From a virus, in the IMG/VR virus record IMGVR_UViG_3300042310_001117, positions 1 to 64,000 of that record: a DNA stretch of 64,000 bases; one strand, written 5' to 3'. The notes below the pieces were generated by a model. That model saw nothing but the letters and a program-made list of their open reading frames with translations, did not search any database and was not told the origin of the DNA. Positions within the stretch are counted from its first letter, which is position 1. Each line of letters starts with the position of its first letter. This document shows, one piece after another, positions 42,648 through 50,451 of the stretch. The translations under genes and the position numbers were made by a program.

Positions 42648-43595
42648 ATGAAAAATAATCCAACAAATCAAAAGGTATCAATGGAAATAAAAAATGTTAA
42701 GCAATTCATAAGCACACTTGAAAATATGTTGGTTTTTATGAATCGATTTCTTGAACAAGAAAATGCTTTGATCGCCGAACCAGAATCGAATGATGAAAAA
42801 CTTCGAGAATTAACAGAACTGAGAATTTTATCAAAAACTGGCGCATGGCCCGAAGCAATTGATGAATCAGAAATTGTTGGAGACAATGATGAAGAAAAAT
42901 TACACAAGGCAGCAGCAATATTAAACTCATTAGTCACAACTGACATAACAGATAAAAAAGTTTTAGATTTTGGCTGCGGAGAAGGCCATCTCTGTTATGT
43001 TGCTAATAATCTATTCGGAACTAAAAAAGTTGTTGGATATGATATTGAAGAAAAAAAATGGACCAATTTTAAAAAAGACCCCAATCTAATCTATACAACC
43101 AAATGGTCAGAAATTATAGAAAATGGTCCATATGACGTGATTGTGATAAATGATGTTTTAGATCATGCACAAGATTTTGAAAATTCACTCAAAAAAATAA
43201 ATGAAATAAAATCAGAGGCTGGTCGAATATTCATCCGCTGCCATCCATGGACGAGCAGACATGGATGCCACACTCACACAACACTAAACAAAGCATTTAT
43301 ACATCTCGTTTTTACAGAAAATGAATTATACGAAATGGGAATAAAATCATTGAAAACACAAGCATTTCTAAATCCAATAAAAAGTTATAAAAAAATGTTT
43401 CAAAGCGTTGGCCTAACAATCATGCGTGAAAATATCATCAAACATGATGTGGAATTATTCTTCGCACATAACCCAAGAATTCTTCGCCGCATTAAAGAAA
43501 AATGGCAAAAAAGTGATGATCAAGATTTAGCAAACGGTAAGAAATTTCCAAGAGAAATAATGGAAATAGAATATGTAGATTTTACTTTGATGTGA
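42648..43595 (+). CDS. Class I SAM-dependent methyltransferase
   Basis: 315 residues. KVLDFGCGEGHLCYVANN is motif I, KKVVGYDIEEKKW carries the acidic ribose-binding residue, and YDVIVINDVLDHAQD is motif IV. The first 75 residues are helical and unmatched. The C-terminal half includes FIRCHPWTSRHGCHTHTTLNKAF, unusual His/Cys content. An ATG at 42681 after AAAAGGTATCA is an alternative start. Substrate unknown; small-molecule or glycan methylation is a guess. Confidence 0.75.
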   Translation: MKNNPTNQKVSMEIKNVKQFISTLENMLVFMNRFLEQENALIAEPESNDEKLRELTELRILSKTGAWPEAIDESEIVGDNDEEKLHKAAAILNSLVTTDITDKKVLDFGCGEGHLCYVANNLFGTKKVVGYDIEEKKWTNFKKDPNLIYTTKWSEIIENGPYDVIVINDVLDHAQDFENSLKKINEIKSEAGRIFIRCHPWTSRHGCHTHTTLNKAFIHLVFTENELYEMGIKSLKTQAFLNPIKSYKKMFQSVGLTIMRENIIKHDVELFFAHNPRILRRIKEKWQKSDDQDLANGKKFPREIMEIEYVDFTLM

Positions 43596-44760
43596 TTATA
43601 TTCTCGGCAGCAAACCAATCTTCTCTGTCGTTTCCGGGCAAATTAAACGCCATTCTACGCCGATAAATGTTTTCAGCAATTCTATTGATTTGCGTACAAT
43701 CAATATTTTTTCCTAATTTCAGCATAACTTCTTTGAAAGTCAGTCCTTGATCTTGGTATTCCTTAATCCGATAGATTTGATCCAAATTCATTCCTGCTGT
43801 CAAATCAGCCCAATCTCTTCCCAATATCCTGTCCCTAGCCTCAAAAGATGGATTGTCAAAATGCTTGACGAATTTGAAACGACTCGGTCTATTCTTCAAA
43901 GCATCATCAACCTTATCGATATCATTAACAGTCATAATGAAAACGACTTTATCATAAGTGTTATAAACGCCATCTAAACCATTAAGAATTATATCAAAAG
44001 TAAATTTAATATAATTCCTGTCATTACCCATAGTGCATTGTCTTTTATTAAAATAATTATCAAAATCTTCCATAAGAACTATGCATTTTGATGGAATGTT
44101 TGAAAACATAAACAAAAGGTCATGGTTGTTCCACTCTGGATTCAAAGTAAAAATCATAATTGGCAAATCATATTTCGTTGACAAATATTTGACTAAAGAT
44201 GTTTTACCAGTTCCCGGCAAACCATGAAGAAGTGCGCTTGTCTTCATCCTCTTGCCAGCAAGCATTTCACCAACTTCATTGTCGAAGTCCCGCCATAAAA
44301 CAGGATCTATCATTGGTTCATTCATTCTTATTTTCAGAGAACCAATCTTATCAGTTCCAAAAGGCAACAACAATCGAATTGGAACACCACTTATTTTGAA
44401 GCTGGCATCTTTCAAACCAACATTTAAAAAATTCTTGAATCTATTATAATCCCACCTTAAACAAGTGATCACCGTTAAATAGTCTTTGCTCTGCCAACCT
44501 GCTTGAAATAGACGCTCATTACGAGTCAAGAAAAAAAATGGAACTGACTTGGGCAAACAGAAAACAGAATAGAAAACAGGATATTGTGCTTCTGAAGTAA
44601 ATTCCTCATACAAAACAAATTTATTTTCATCCTTAAAATAATCATAAAGAGTCTTGAACGTGTTACCGTCTACTCTCATTTCAATGAAAACAACATACTT
44701 ACAGAAAGCCCATATTCCTAAAAAAGATGCAGCCAAAGTTAAAATAGTGGAAAACATCAT
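43582..44760 (-). CDS. BCS1-like AAA ATPase
   Basis: 392 residues. N-terminal TM segment (STILTLAASFLGIWAFCKYVV), an intermediate beta domain, then an AAA core: Walker A LLHGLPGTGKTSLVKYL (about residue 187), Walker B KCIVLMEDFDNYF, sensor VVFIMTVNDIDKVDDAL and arginine-finger-like NRPSRFKFVKHFDNP. The order matches BCS1-type AAA proteins, known from mitochondria and also in some bacteria and viruses. Role here unknown. A terminator-like hairpin ends eight bases before the start and no good Shine-Dalgarno is visible. Confidence 0.75.
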   Translation of the reverse strand: MMFSTILTLAASFLGIWAFCKYVVFIEMRVDGNTFKTLYDYFKDENKFVLYEEFTSEAQYPVFYSVFCLPKSVPFFFLTRNERLFQAGWQSKDYLTVITCLRWDYNRFKNFLNVGLKDASFKISGVPIRLLLPFGTDKIGSLKIRMNEPMIDPVLWRDFDNEVGEMLAGKRMKTSALLHGLPGTGKTSLVKYLSTKYDLPIMIFTLNPEWNNHDLLFMFSNIPSKCIVLMEDFDNYFNKRQCTMGNDRNYIKFTFDIILNGLDGVYNTYDKVVFIMTVNDIDKVDDALKNRPSRFKFVKHFDNPSFEARDRILGRDWADLTAGMNLDQIYRIKEYQDQGLTFKEVMLKLGKNIDCTQINRIAENIYRRRMAFNLPGNDREDWFAAENIITSK

Positions 44761-44767
44761 GCTTTCT

Positions 44768-44788
44768 AAAACCCATGAAAATCATGGG
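44768..44788 (-). terminator. Intrinsic terminator-like hairpin before the BCS1-like gene
   Basis: CCCATGA-TTT-TCATGGG followed by TTTT on the minus strand (stem 44788-44772). It would end transcription of the methyltransferase gene just ahead of the 44760 start, or occlude initiation there. Confidence 0.65.
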
Positions 44789-44893
44789 ACTCCAAAATCG
44801 CCCTCTTTCAAGGGCTACAAACCTAAGTTTTGCTCCCTGCGAGCAGTTCTTGCAGGAAGGCTTCACCCCAAATCTCGCCGTGAATGACCTGTA

Positions 44894-45718
44894 TCATACA
44901 GCCTCTTCCAAATGCTTGATCGCCATATCGCAATACTCTTTGGAAATATCCATGCCGATGTATTGCCTGTTCATCTTTTTGCAAGCCAAAGCAGTCGTCC
45001 CCACACCCAAAAACGGATCAAGGACTACATCTTCAATGAAACTCCAACCCTCAATACAACGAAGTGGTAGTTCCATCGGAAACTGTGCGGGATGGCCCTT
45101 ACTTCCGACGACTCCGTTGAACTCCCAAATCTGCCCCGACAACTGCATCCACCGTTCCTTGGTAATTTTGCTCTGCTCCTTCTTTTGTTTGTCAACCTTC
45201 TCGTACAAGCCGTTCTTTCGGAAATGCAGAATGTACTCTATCTCCGATGGGACATGGCAGTTCTTGGGATATGGATAAGTACCACAGAACCGAGCATTCG
45301 CACCAAACTGAGCGTTGTGGTTACTTGGCTTCTTCCAGATGATCGGATTGAGGTACTGACCGCCCAAAGCAATCATTTCACCGATGACAACCGTGTGATT
45401 GGGAACAACGTAAAAGTTTCCCCGCTCGCCAATCCTATGCTCGCCTTTCGCATCTTTGTTGGAAATGCCAACGTCACAGATGTTCACGAAGATGTTGCTG
45501 TTGGGCTTGATGACCCTGTACATCGCATGGCACATCTTCCTGAGCCATTGGTGGTAGTCGGCAAAATCCAGACTATCGTTGTACCCAGAATACGGCTTGC
45601 CGATGTTATACGGTGGGCTGGTAACTATCAGATCAATGCAGTTTTCTGGCATCGTCTGCATCAAATCCAAGCAGTCGCCGTGGATGATTTTGTTTAGAAA
45701 GTCCTCTGGGTACTTCAT
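44894..45718 (-). CDS. N4/N6-type DNA methyltransferase (beta class)
   Basis: 274 residues. Motif IV IVTSPPYNIGKPY precedes motif I DPFLGVGTTALACK, the beta-class order of N4-cytosine/N6-adenine enzymes. HGDCLDLMQTMPENCIDLI is the usual opening and YIGMDISKEYCDMAIKHLEE the C-terminal end. No cognate restriction gene is nearby, so anti-restriction or regulation is likely. The base composition is visibly richer in G+C than the neighbours, suggesting a separate origin. AAGGAAGGACAAGA precedes the ATG. Confidence 0.9.
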   Translation of the reverse strand: MKYPEDFLNKIIHGDCLDLMQTMPENCIDLIVTSPPYNIGKPYSGYNDSLDFADYHQWLRKMCHAMYRVIKPNSNIFVNICDVGISNKDAKGEHRIGERGNFYVVPNHTVVIGEMIALGGQYLNPIIWKKPSNHNAQFGANARFCGTYPYPKNCHVPSEIEYILHFRKNGLYEKVDKQKKEQSKITKERWMQLSGQIWEFNGVVGSKGHPAQFPMELPLRCIEGWSFIEDVVLDPFLGVGTTALACKKMNRQYIGMDISKEYCDMAIKHLEEAV

Positions 45719-45743
45719 TCTTGTCCTTCCTTAATCCTTTCAG

Positions 45744-45766
45744 TTTGTCCTCTGTTGACGGACAAA
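45744..45766. repeat. Hairpin-element relative, opposite orientation
   Basis: TTTGTCC-TCTGTTGAC-GGACAAA: 7-bp stem and nine-base loop. It carries the same GTTGAC core as the recurrent element, but inverted relative to the downstream leftward methyltransferase gene. Confidence 0.55.
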
Positions 45767-45775
45767 ATTCTGAAA

Positions 45776-46097
45776 TGGGCCTCCTGAGACTTGAACTCAG
45801 AACCGAACGATTATGCTTACCACTACAACTTTCGTTGCCCCTTTCGGGTTTGTGGTCTGGACTATACCTTCCCTTTCGGGTCTGCCGTCTAGTCTCTACA
45901 CCTTCCCGATTTCTCAGGCTTGGCTCGGTATTCCCATTTTACAGGGTTCACCGAATTTGACAGATTCTACTAATAGCTTCCACATAATTATATGAAAACA
46001 ATTAGCAACCCTATAGAAGTCAACCATGCAAGATTTAACTTGTTTAGGTTGCCTTCCTTTCTAAGTCGTTTGCTCTAACCAGTTGAGCTAGAGGCCC
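45776..46097 (-). tRNA. tRNA-Ile2(CAU) with group I intron
   Basis: 5' exon GGGCCTC-TA-GCTC-AACTGGTTA-GAGC-A-AACGACT (46097-46064); 3' exon CATAA-TCGTT-CGGTT-CTGAG-TTCAAGT-CTCAG-GAGGCCC-A (45815-45776). Joined, the anticodon loop is CTCATAA (anticodon CAT) on a 5-bp stem. The body closely resembles tRNA-Ile(CAU) of E. coli (GACTCATAATC), whose C34 becomes lysidine to read AUA, so Ile2 is preferred over Met. CCA is not encoded. The 248-base insertion lies between U33 and C34. Confidence 0.9.
45816..46063 (-). ncRNA. Group I intron (IC3-like) in tRNA-Ile2(CAU)
   Basis: 248 bases, without an internal ORF. Core elements are plain on the minus strand: AAATTCGGTGAACCC and ACCGAGCCAAGCC (P3-P4-P6 side), R element TGTAGAGACTAGACGGCA (45882-45899), S element AAGGTATAGTCC (45859-45870). 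GAAA-capped hairpins CCCGAAAGGG (twice) and CAACGAAAGTTG give P8/P9-type arms. The last intron base is G and the preceding exon base is U. The core is strikingly like the Azoarcus tRNA-Ile intron, from memory. The internal guide pairing is short and not resolved by eye. Confidence 0.9.
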
Positions 46098-46214
46098 TTA
46101 ACAATTTAATAATACACATAATAAAAAAAAATACAAGAACAATCCCGTCAACGGAGGAAAATTTTTTTCAAGAATCAAATAAATTTTTAACAGAATTTAA
46201 TTTGACTATGATTC

Positions 46215-46910
46215 TCACAAATTGGTCCATATGACTTCTTCATATTTTTTGTTACTGGCATTAGAAGTTTTTTGAAAAGTAGAAAACTCCAACCAGTTGG
46301 CTCCACTTTGTTCACACACAATTGTTTGTCCATGTCTTTCTTTGCACCACGAAGCAAGTTGTTCATAATTTATGTTATTGTTTCTGTATCGTTTACCAGC
46401 CTGTGAATATGGAGGATCAATAAACCAAGTGCATTTTTGGTTGAAATCTATTTCATCATAAGACTTATTTTTTACTTCCCAGTGTTTTATGCAATTAACT
46501 TGATTTGCAATCATATTTCTTTTGCGTTCCGTCCAATTACCGCCTCTTGACTTTGACAAAGGATAACGAGAAGAAGAAGTTTGAGATTCTGTTAGCCAAA
46601 AGCCAATTAAGAGCTTGGCTTCTGCTGCAATATTGCAATCAGAAACGGGATACTCTTTAGAAAACTGGTGACCATTATTGTCAAGAGGAAGACTTAGTAT
46701 TTCCTCCTTTTTTACTTTAATTAAATAGTCCCATAGCTCAACTATTGGTTCGTAATTATCATATAAGATTATTTTTTTTTCTGGGTATAATAAAGAATAT
46801 CCAGCAGCGCCAGCAAATGGCTCAATGACAATATCATATAATGGCTTTGGATAATGTTTTGCCATTCTATATTTTGAGCCAAAGTATGAAAAAAACGGAT
46901 GCAACATCAT
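46215..46910 (-). CDS. D12-class N6-adenine DNA methyltransferase
   Basis: 231 residues. HPFFSYFGSKYRMAKHY (FxGxK), IEPFAGAAGYSLLYP (motif I) and CTWFIDPPYSQAGKRY (motif IV, DPPY) are the alpha-class Dam/D12 signature. Shorter than Dam (about 270) with a reduced recognition domain. A TATATTGAGG stretch precedes the ATG. No restriction enzyme is near, so a role in evading host restriction is likely. Recognition sequence unknown. Confidence 0.85.
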   Translation of the reverse strand: MMLHPFFSYFGSKYRMAKHYPKPLYDIVIEPFAGAAGYSLLYPEKKIILYDNYEPIVELWDYLIKVKKEEILSLPLDNNGHQFSKEYPVSDCNIAAEAKLLIGFWLTESQTSSSRYPLSKSRGGNWTERKRNMIANQVNCIKHWEVKNKSYDEIDFNQKCTWFIDPPYSQAGKRYRNNNINYEQLASWCKERHGQTIVCEQSGANWLEFSTFQKTSNASNKKYEEVIWTNL

Positions 46911-46937
46911 GAAACCTCAATATGCATTTGAAACAGT

Positions 46938-47399
46938 CTAAAATTTAAGCTTGAACCAAGCTAATGGCACTGTTTTCACAGATTGCATTACCCCACTATT
47001 TGTGCTTTTCATTTCCCTACGAGGCTGTTTCAACAATTCATCGACCCTTGATGAATTTATAACAGCAGCCCTTTTATCTCCCATAATATCAACCACAAAA
47101 ATAAAACCCTTATCTTTGCTTTTTCTTATAGTCAATTCATTAAGAAATATTCCACCATCATTAATTAAAAAATTAGTTTCCCAACCTTTACTAAAAAAGA
47201 AAGTCCTTCCTCTATGGTTAGGATATCCTTTCCGCCTTGCTTCAACTCTTTTTGGCTTACCTTCATATTCAATAAAACCATCTGTTTCACCATCATCGTC
47301 ATCTTCTTGTAATTTAACTACCTTAGCTTTGATTTTTTCTGCAAAGTCTGTAATTAATCGTCTTTCAGCAATCTTTTCTTCAATAGGCTGAAATGCCAT
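46938..47399 (-). CDS. Hypothetical protein
   Basis: 153 residues from the ATG at 47399 after GGAAGGAGATTGTGAT; the longer frame lacks support. Central IEYEGKPKRVEARRKGYPNHRGRTFFFSKGW is basic, the rest alpha/beta (FIFVVDIMGDKRAAVINSSRVDELL). No family recognised. A hairpin with the GTCAAC core lies just upstream (47424-47438). Confidence 0.6.
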   Translation of the reverse strand: MAFQPIEEKIAERRLITDFAEKIKAKVVKLQEDDDDGETDGFIEYEGKPKRVEARRKGYPNHRGRTFFFSKGWETNFLINDGGIFLNELTIRKSKDKGFIFVVDIMGDKRAAVINSSRVDELLKQPRREMKSTNSGVMQSVKTVPLAWFKLKF

Positions 47400-47479
47400 A
47401 TCACAATCTCCTTCCTTCCTATCTGTCAACGTGAGACATATTCACCTAGCAATCATAGACGAAAAACACAAAAATCCAA

Positions 47480-47728
47480 TCACTTTTTGACAGAACTAAA
47501 AAACCCCTTGGTCTTGGTCTTGACAGCCTTGATTTCTACAGGAGGCACAATCTGATCATTAAGCCATTTTTCTACAAGATCTGCGTCTGGACCTTGTACA
47601 AATGTTCGATCCTGACCACCTGTTTTTGTAGAATAAAAGGTGGCTACCTTAGTGTTGCCTTCAACCTTAAATTCAACTCGCACAATATGAGACATGTTAA
47701 CCCATTGATTCGACAATTTCAACCACAT
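47480..47728 (-). CDS. Small hypothetical protein
   Basis: 82 residues from an ATG at 47728; upstream codons of the open frame span the recurrent hairpin element and are not counted. The sequence (MWLKLSNQWVNMSHIVRVEFKVEGNTKVATFYSTKTGG) is beta-rich with a Lys-rich C-terminus (KAVKTKTKGFFSSVKK). No family recognised. A second ATG at 47695 is possible. Confidence 0.5.
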   Translation of the reverse strand: MWLKLSNQWVNMSHIVRVEFKVEGNTKVATFYSTKTGGQDRTFVQGPDADLVEKWLNDQIVPPVEIKAVKTKTKGFFSSVKK

Positions 47729-47747
47729 ATAAAAACTGCTTTCCCGT

Positions 47748-47772
47748 CCGTCAACAGAGGACGAATTTCTTT
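47748..47772 (-). repeat. Recurrent hairpin element, copy 3
   Basis: CCGTC-AACAGAG-GACGA plus ATTTCTTT on the plus strand, 20 bases upstream of the leftward 47728 start. Four differences from copies 1 and 2, all in the loop or lower stem. Confidence 0.75.
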
Positions 47773-47826
47773 GAAAAAAAATAAAAATTAACGAACAAAT
47801 CAATTGTAGTCAAAATAAGAATTTAA

Positions 47827-48420
47827 TCAAGCAACATCTTCTGCAACAAGAAAATGAACCCAAGATTCAGCCCTTGATTCATCCAAATGCAAGTTAGACA
47901 AAGGTTTTTTGGGTTCGCAAAGAAGCTTCATACCAGCTTGCTTTGGCGTTCTGCCAGCTTTTTGGGAATTACAGTCAACACAAGCAACAACAATGTTTTC
48001 CCAATTAGTTTTGCCGCCCTGACAACGAGGGACAATATGATCCAAGGATAATTCATCGTTCTTTTTTTTCTCGCCACAATATTGGCAAGTACTATTGTCT
48101 CTTCGATAAATACTTCTTCTGTTAAACTGCGCCTTAGTACATGGAACTTTATCATATTTTGTGTATAATATAACCTCTGGAACCTTATAGGACGCACTTA
48201 CAGTCCTAATTTTTAACTCGTCATCATCTGGCATGATCTGTGACCACTCATGCCATTCAAACATCATAAAATCATTGCTAGGATCAATAATTTTTGCTTT
48301 TGGTGTTCCATCATCATATGTCGAAAAAACCTTGCTAAGGGCCTTCTCAAGAGTAATAATCGCAATAGCACGCCATGATTTGTTAAGGACAAGAACTTTT
48401 CTCTCGGCCAACACAAGCAC
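47827..48420 (-). CDS. HNH endonuclease, host-like
   Basis: 197 residues after GCGGAGGTGCTTGTG. Opening KVLVLNKSWRAIAIITLEKALSKVFS is the N-terminal domain of a common bacterial HNH family; the catalytic part is NRRSIYRRDNSTCQYCGEKK ... LSLDHIVPRCQGGKTNWENIVVACVDCNSQKAGRTP with both zinc CxxC pairs and the DH...N...H-type core. Family members are widespread in Planctomycetes as far as I recall. Not associated with an intron here. Confidence 0.85.
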   Translation of the reverse strand: MLVLAERKVLVLNKSWRAIAIITLEKALSKVFSTYDDGTPKAKIIDPSNDFMMFEWHEWSQIMPDDDELKIRTVSASYKVPEVILYTKYDKVPCTKAQFNRRSIYRRDNSTCQYCGEKKKNDELSLDHIVPRCQGGKTNWENIVVACVDCNSQKAGRTPKQAGMKLLCEPKKPLSNLHLDESRAESWVHFLVAEDVA

Positions 48421-48501
48421 CTCCGCTTAATCTATCTAAGACATTGAAGGCGAACTATTTTTATATGTTTGATGCCTACAGAAATATTTTTCCCAAAAAC
48501 A

Positions 48502-48729
48502 CTATTCTTCATCATTTTCAAGATCATTATTCTCAGACGATGTGCTGCTGTTGAAAGATTCCTTGAAAATAGTCGCTTGAAGCTCTCGAACAAGCTTCAA
48601 AGCCTCATCACGCTGAAAACCAGCGTTTACCAAATCCTTATGATAAGAATAAAGAAAATTGGCAAAGATATTGAGAAATGCTCCAACTTGTTCAAATGCG
48701 GCAATGGTGCGAATATGTTTATCATTCAT
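48502..48729 (-). CDS. Small helical protein
   Basis: 75 residues, AAGGGGAAAACATT before the ATG, a solid ribosome-binding site. Helical (AFEQVGAFLNIFANFLYSYHKDLVNAGFQRDEALKLVRELQ) with an acidic tail (NNDLENDEE). Family not recognised. Confidence 0.65.
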   Translation of the reverse strand: MNDKHIRTIAAFEQVGAFLNIFANFLYSYHKDLVNAGFQRDEALKLVRELQATIFKESFNSSTSSENNDLENDEE

Positions 48730-48774
48730 AATGTTTTCCCCTTAATTCAATTATTAAGGAATTAAAAATTAAAG

Positions 48775-49191
48775 TCAAATAGGTGGCAGGTTTGAATACT
48801 CAGGACTTATACATTTGATCTTAGTCACAAGCCTTAAAAATCCCTTATATGGCACTTCTTTACCGAGAACATTATGATCTAATGGTTTTTTAGATTTGCC
48901 GGGAAGAACATTTATGTTCCACGGCTCACCTTCACCATTATTTATTTTATCGCCATATTGCTTATGTCCGGGTAGATGTGTGATGTCCCAAGGAGCTCCA
49001 TCTCCATTACACCATAATCTCTCATCCTGCGATACATATAGAATGGCATCAGCAGCTTGAGGAAGATAGTGAGCAGGAGGATAATTACCCAGCCCACCAT
49101 AAGAAAGTGGGTAAAGCAAAGACTTCAATGCCGTGCGGCTATTACCTTCTTTAAGCAAAACAAATTCATCAAAAGAACATAGTCTTTCCAT
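48775..49191 (-). CDS. Small protein with capsid-targeting-like N-terminus
   Basis: 138 residues from an ATG at 49191. The opening MERLCSFDEFVLLKEGN fits the shared leader pattern. Pro/Gly-rich centre with two like blocks (GDGAPWDITHLPG and GEGEPWNINVLPG), echoing the CQGAPWDVDP motif of the lectin-like proteins. No recognised family and no evident ribosome-binding site. A minor virion component is plausible. Confidence 0.6.
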   Translation of the reverse strand: MERLCSFDEFVLLKEGNSRTALKSLLYPLSYGGLGNYPPAHYLPQAADAILYVSQDERLWCNGDGAPWDITHLPGHKQYGDKINNGEGEPWNINVLPGKSKKPLDHNVLGKEVPYKGFLRLVTKIKCISPEYSNLPPI

Positions 49192-49251
49192 GAACTTATA
49201 TATAAACACATAATATATAATTCAAAGCAAAATCGTTGCATATTCAAGAAG

Positions 49252-49503
49252 TTAATCTTTAGCTATTGGGAAATTAAATATTCTTCCTGTAAAGAAAATC
49301 AAAAAAATCATACCTGTGCTTTGCCAATAATTTATTTCCTTGCAACAAGTCAAAACTTCAACACAAATATTATTCCAAGCATATTGAAAAGGGAAAGCCA
49401 TAATACAGGCCATGCAAAAAACAGCAGTAATGCCAATTACAAAAGATCCTGCTGGAGTAAGAATCTTTTCAATCTTATCGTCTTCATCCATGTCTTTTTT
49501 CAT
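49252..49503 (-). CDS. Two-TM membrane protein
   Basis: 83 residues. A charged N-terminus (KKDMDEDDKIEKI), then two hydrophobic helices (FVIGITAVFCMACIMAF; TGMIFLIFFTGRIFNF) separated by a Cys-containing loop (CVEVLTCCKEIN). Holin-like dimensions, but nothing specific identifies a holin. GTGGCACGATG precedes the start weakly. Confidence 0.55.
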   Translation of the reverse strand: MKKDMDEDDKIEKILTPAGSFVIGITAVFCMACIMAFPFQYAWNNICVEVLTCCKEINYWQSTGMIFLIFFTGRIFNFPIAKD

Positions 49504-49662
49504 CGTGCCACCAAAATGGGTTGGTAATTCAAATCAATTTGATTCTAAAACTTTTGAATCGTTAATGCAAGGCAAGAAAAGCAGAAATAATTTTTAATTT
49601 TTACTAATTGTTTCTCAGTTGGATATATAATTGTAACAAAACAATTAAGATACAGGATTATC

Positions 49663-50451
49663 ATGCCAACATGCAAGAAGTGTCAAGCTAATTTCCCCAA
49701 TCGCATCAAAATAGATGGTAAAGAAAAAAATCTCGGCAACAGAAGTTATTGTCTTGATTGCTCGCCATATGGGGAACACAATACCAAAAAATTAGAAACA
49801 GGAAAAGCAAAGCAAATAATAGAAAATAATGAAATAAAAAGAAAATGTATTAAATGTAATGAATATAAATGTGTCAATTATTTTCACAAGATAAAGGGAA
49901 AAAGAAAATATTATTCTTATTGCAAGGTTTGTTTGTATGAAATACAAAAAAATAGATGGTTAGATCGTAAAATGGAAGCAATAAAATTAATGGGAGGAAA
50001 GTGTGTTATTTGTGGATATTGCAAAAACTATGCGGCAATGGAATTTCACCATTTAGATCCATCAGTTAAAGAAATGACATGGGTAAAAGCAAGAGAAATG
50101 AAGTGGAATAAAACTATTGAAGAACTTAAAAAATGTGTTCTTCTTTGTGCCAATTGTCATCGAGAAACACACAATCCAGATGCATCATTGATACAGACAA
50201 GAGAAGCCAACCCATTGTTAACTAATACTTTGAAACCAACAGGAAAATGTCCAAATTGTCAAACTGATGTCTACAACACGAAACATTGCTCTGTTCAATG
50301 TGCTGCTGCAAGTAAAAGAAAAGTTGATCGTCCAACAAGAGATGAATTAAAAAAACTTTTAGAAAAACACAATTTTTCACAATTGGGAATAATGTTTGGA
50401 GTTACTGATAGTTCCATAAGAAAATGGGTTAAATTTTATGATCTAAAATAA
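49663..50451 (+). CDS. HNH homing-type endonuclease with zinc ribbons
   Basis: 262 residues. Zinc ribbon 1: MPTCKKCQANF ... CLDC; ribbon 2: CIKCNEYKC ... CKVC; HNH core: CVICGYCKNYAAMEFHHLDP ... CVLLCANCHRETHNP. The C-terminus adds CPNCQTDVY and a helix-turn-helix (EKHNFSQLGIMFGVTDSSIRKW). Such architecture is typical of free-standing HNH homing endonucleases. Its stop codon directly abuts the 3' end of the tRNA-Arg gene on the other strand. It may target that tRNA locus. Confidence 0.85.
   Translation: MPTCKKCQANFPNRIKIDGKEKNLGNRSYCLDCSPYGEHNTKKLETGKAKQIIENNEIKRKCIKCNEYKCVNYFHKIKGKRKYYSYCKVCLYEIQKNRWLDRKMEAIKLMGGKCVICGYCKNYAAMEFHHLDPSVKEMTWVKAREMKWNKTIEELKKCVLLCANCHRETHNPDASLIQTREANPLLTNTLKPTGKCPNCQTDVYNTKHCSVQCAAASKRKVDRPTRDELKKLLEKHNFSQLGIMFGVTDSSIRKWVKFYDLK

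Noticed and set aside
45092-45697. 201-codon plus-strand frame opposite the methyltransferase
   Set aside because: Antisense shadow with low-information composition; the minus-strand frame has all methyltransferase motifs.
45776-46097. tRNA-Ile half-genes as two broken tRNAs
   Set aside because: The halves join into a complete tRNA when a group I intron with canonical core elements is removed.
47729-47803. Extended N-terminus of the 47480 gene
   Set aside because: It is made of the recurrent hairpin element and a hydrophobic AT-rich run, with no ribosome-binding site.
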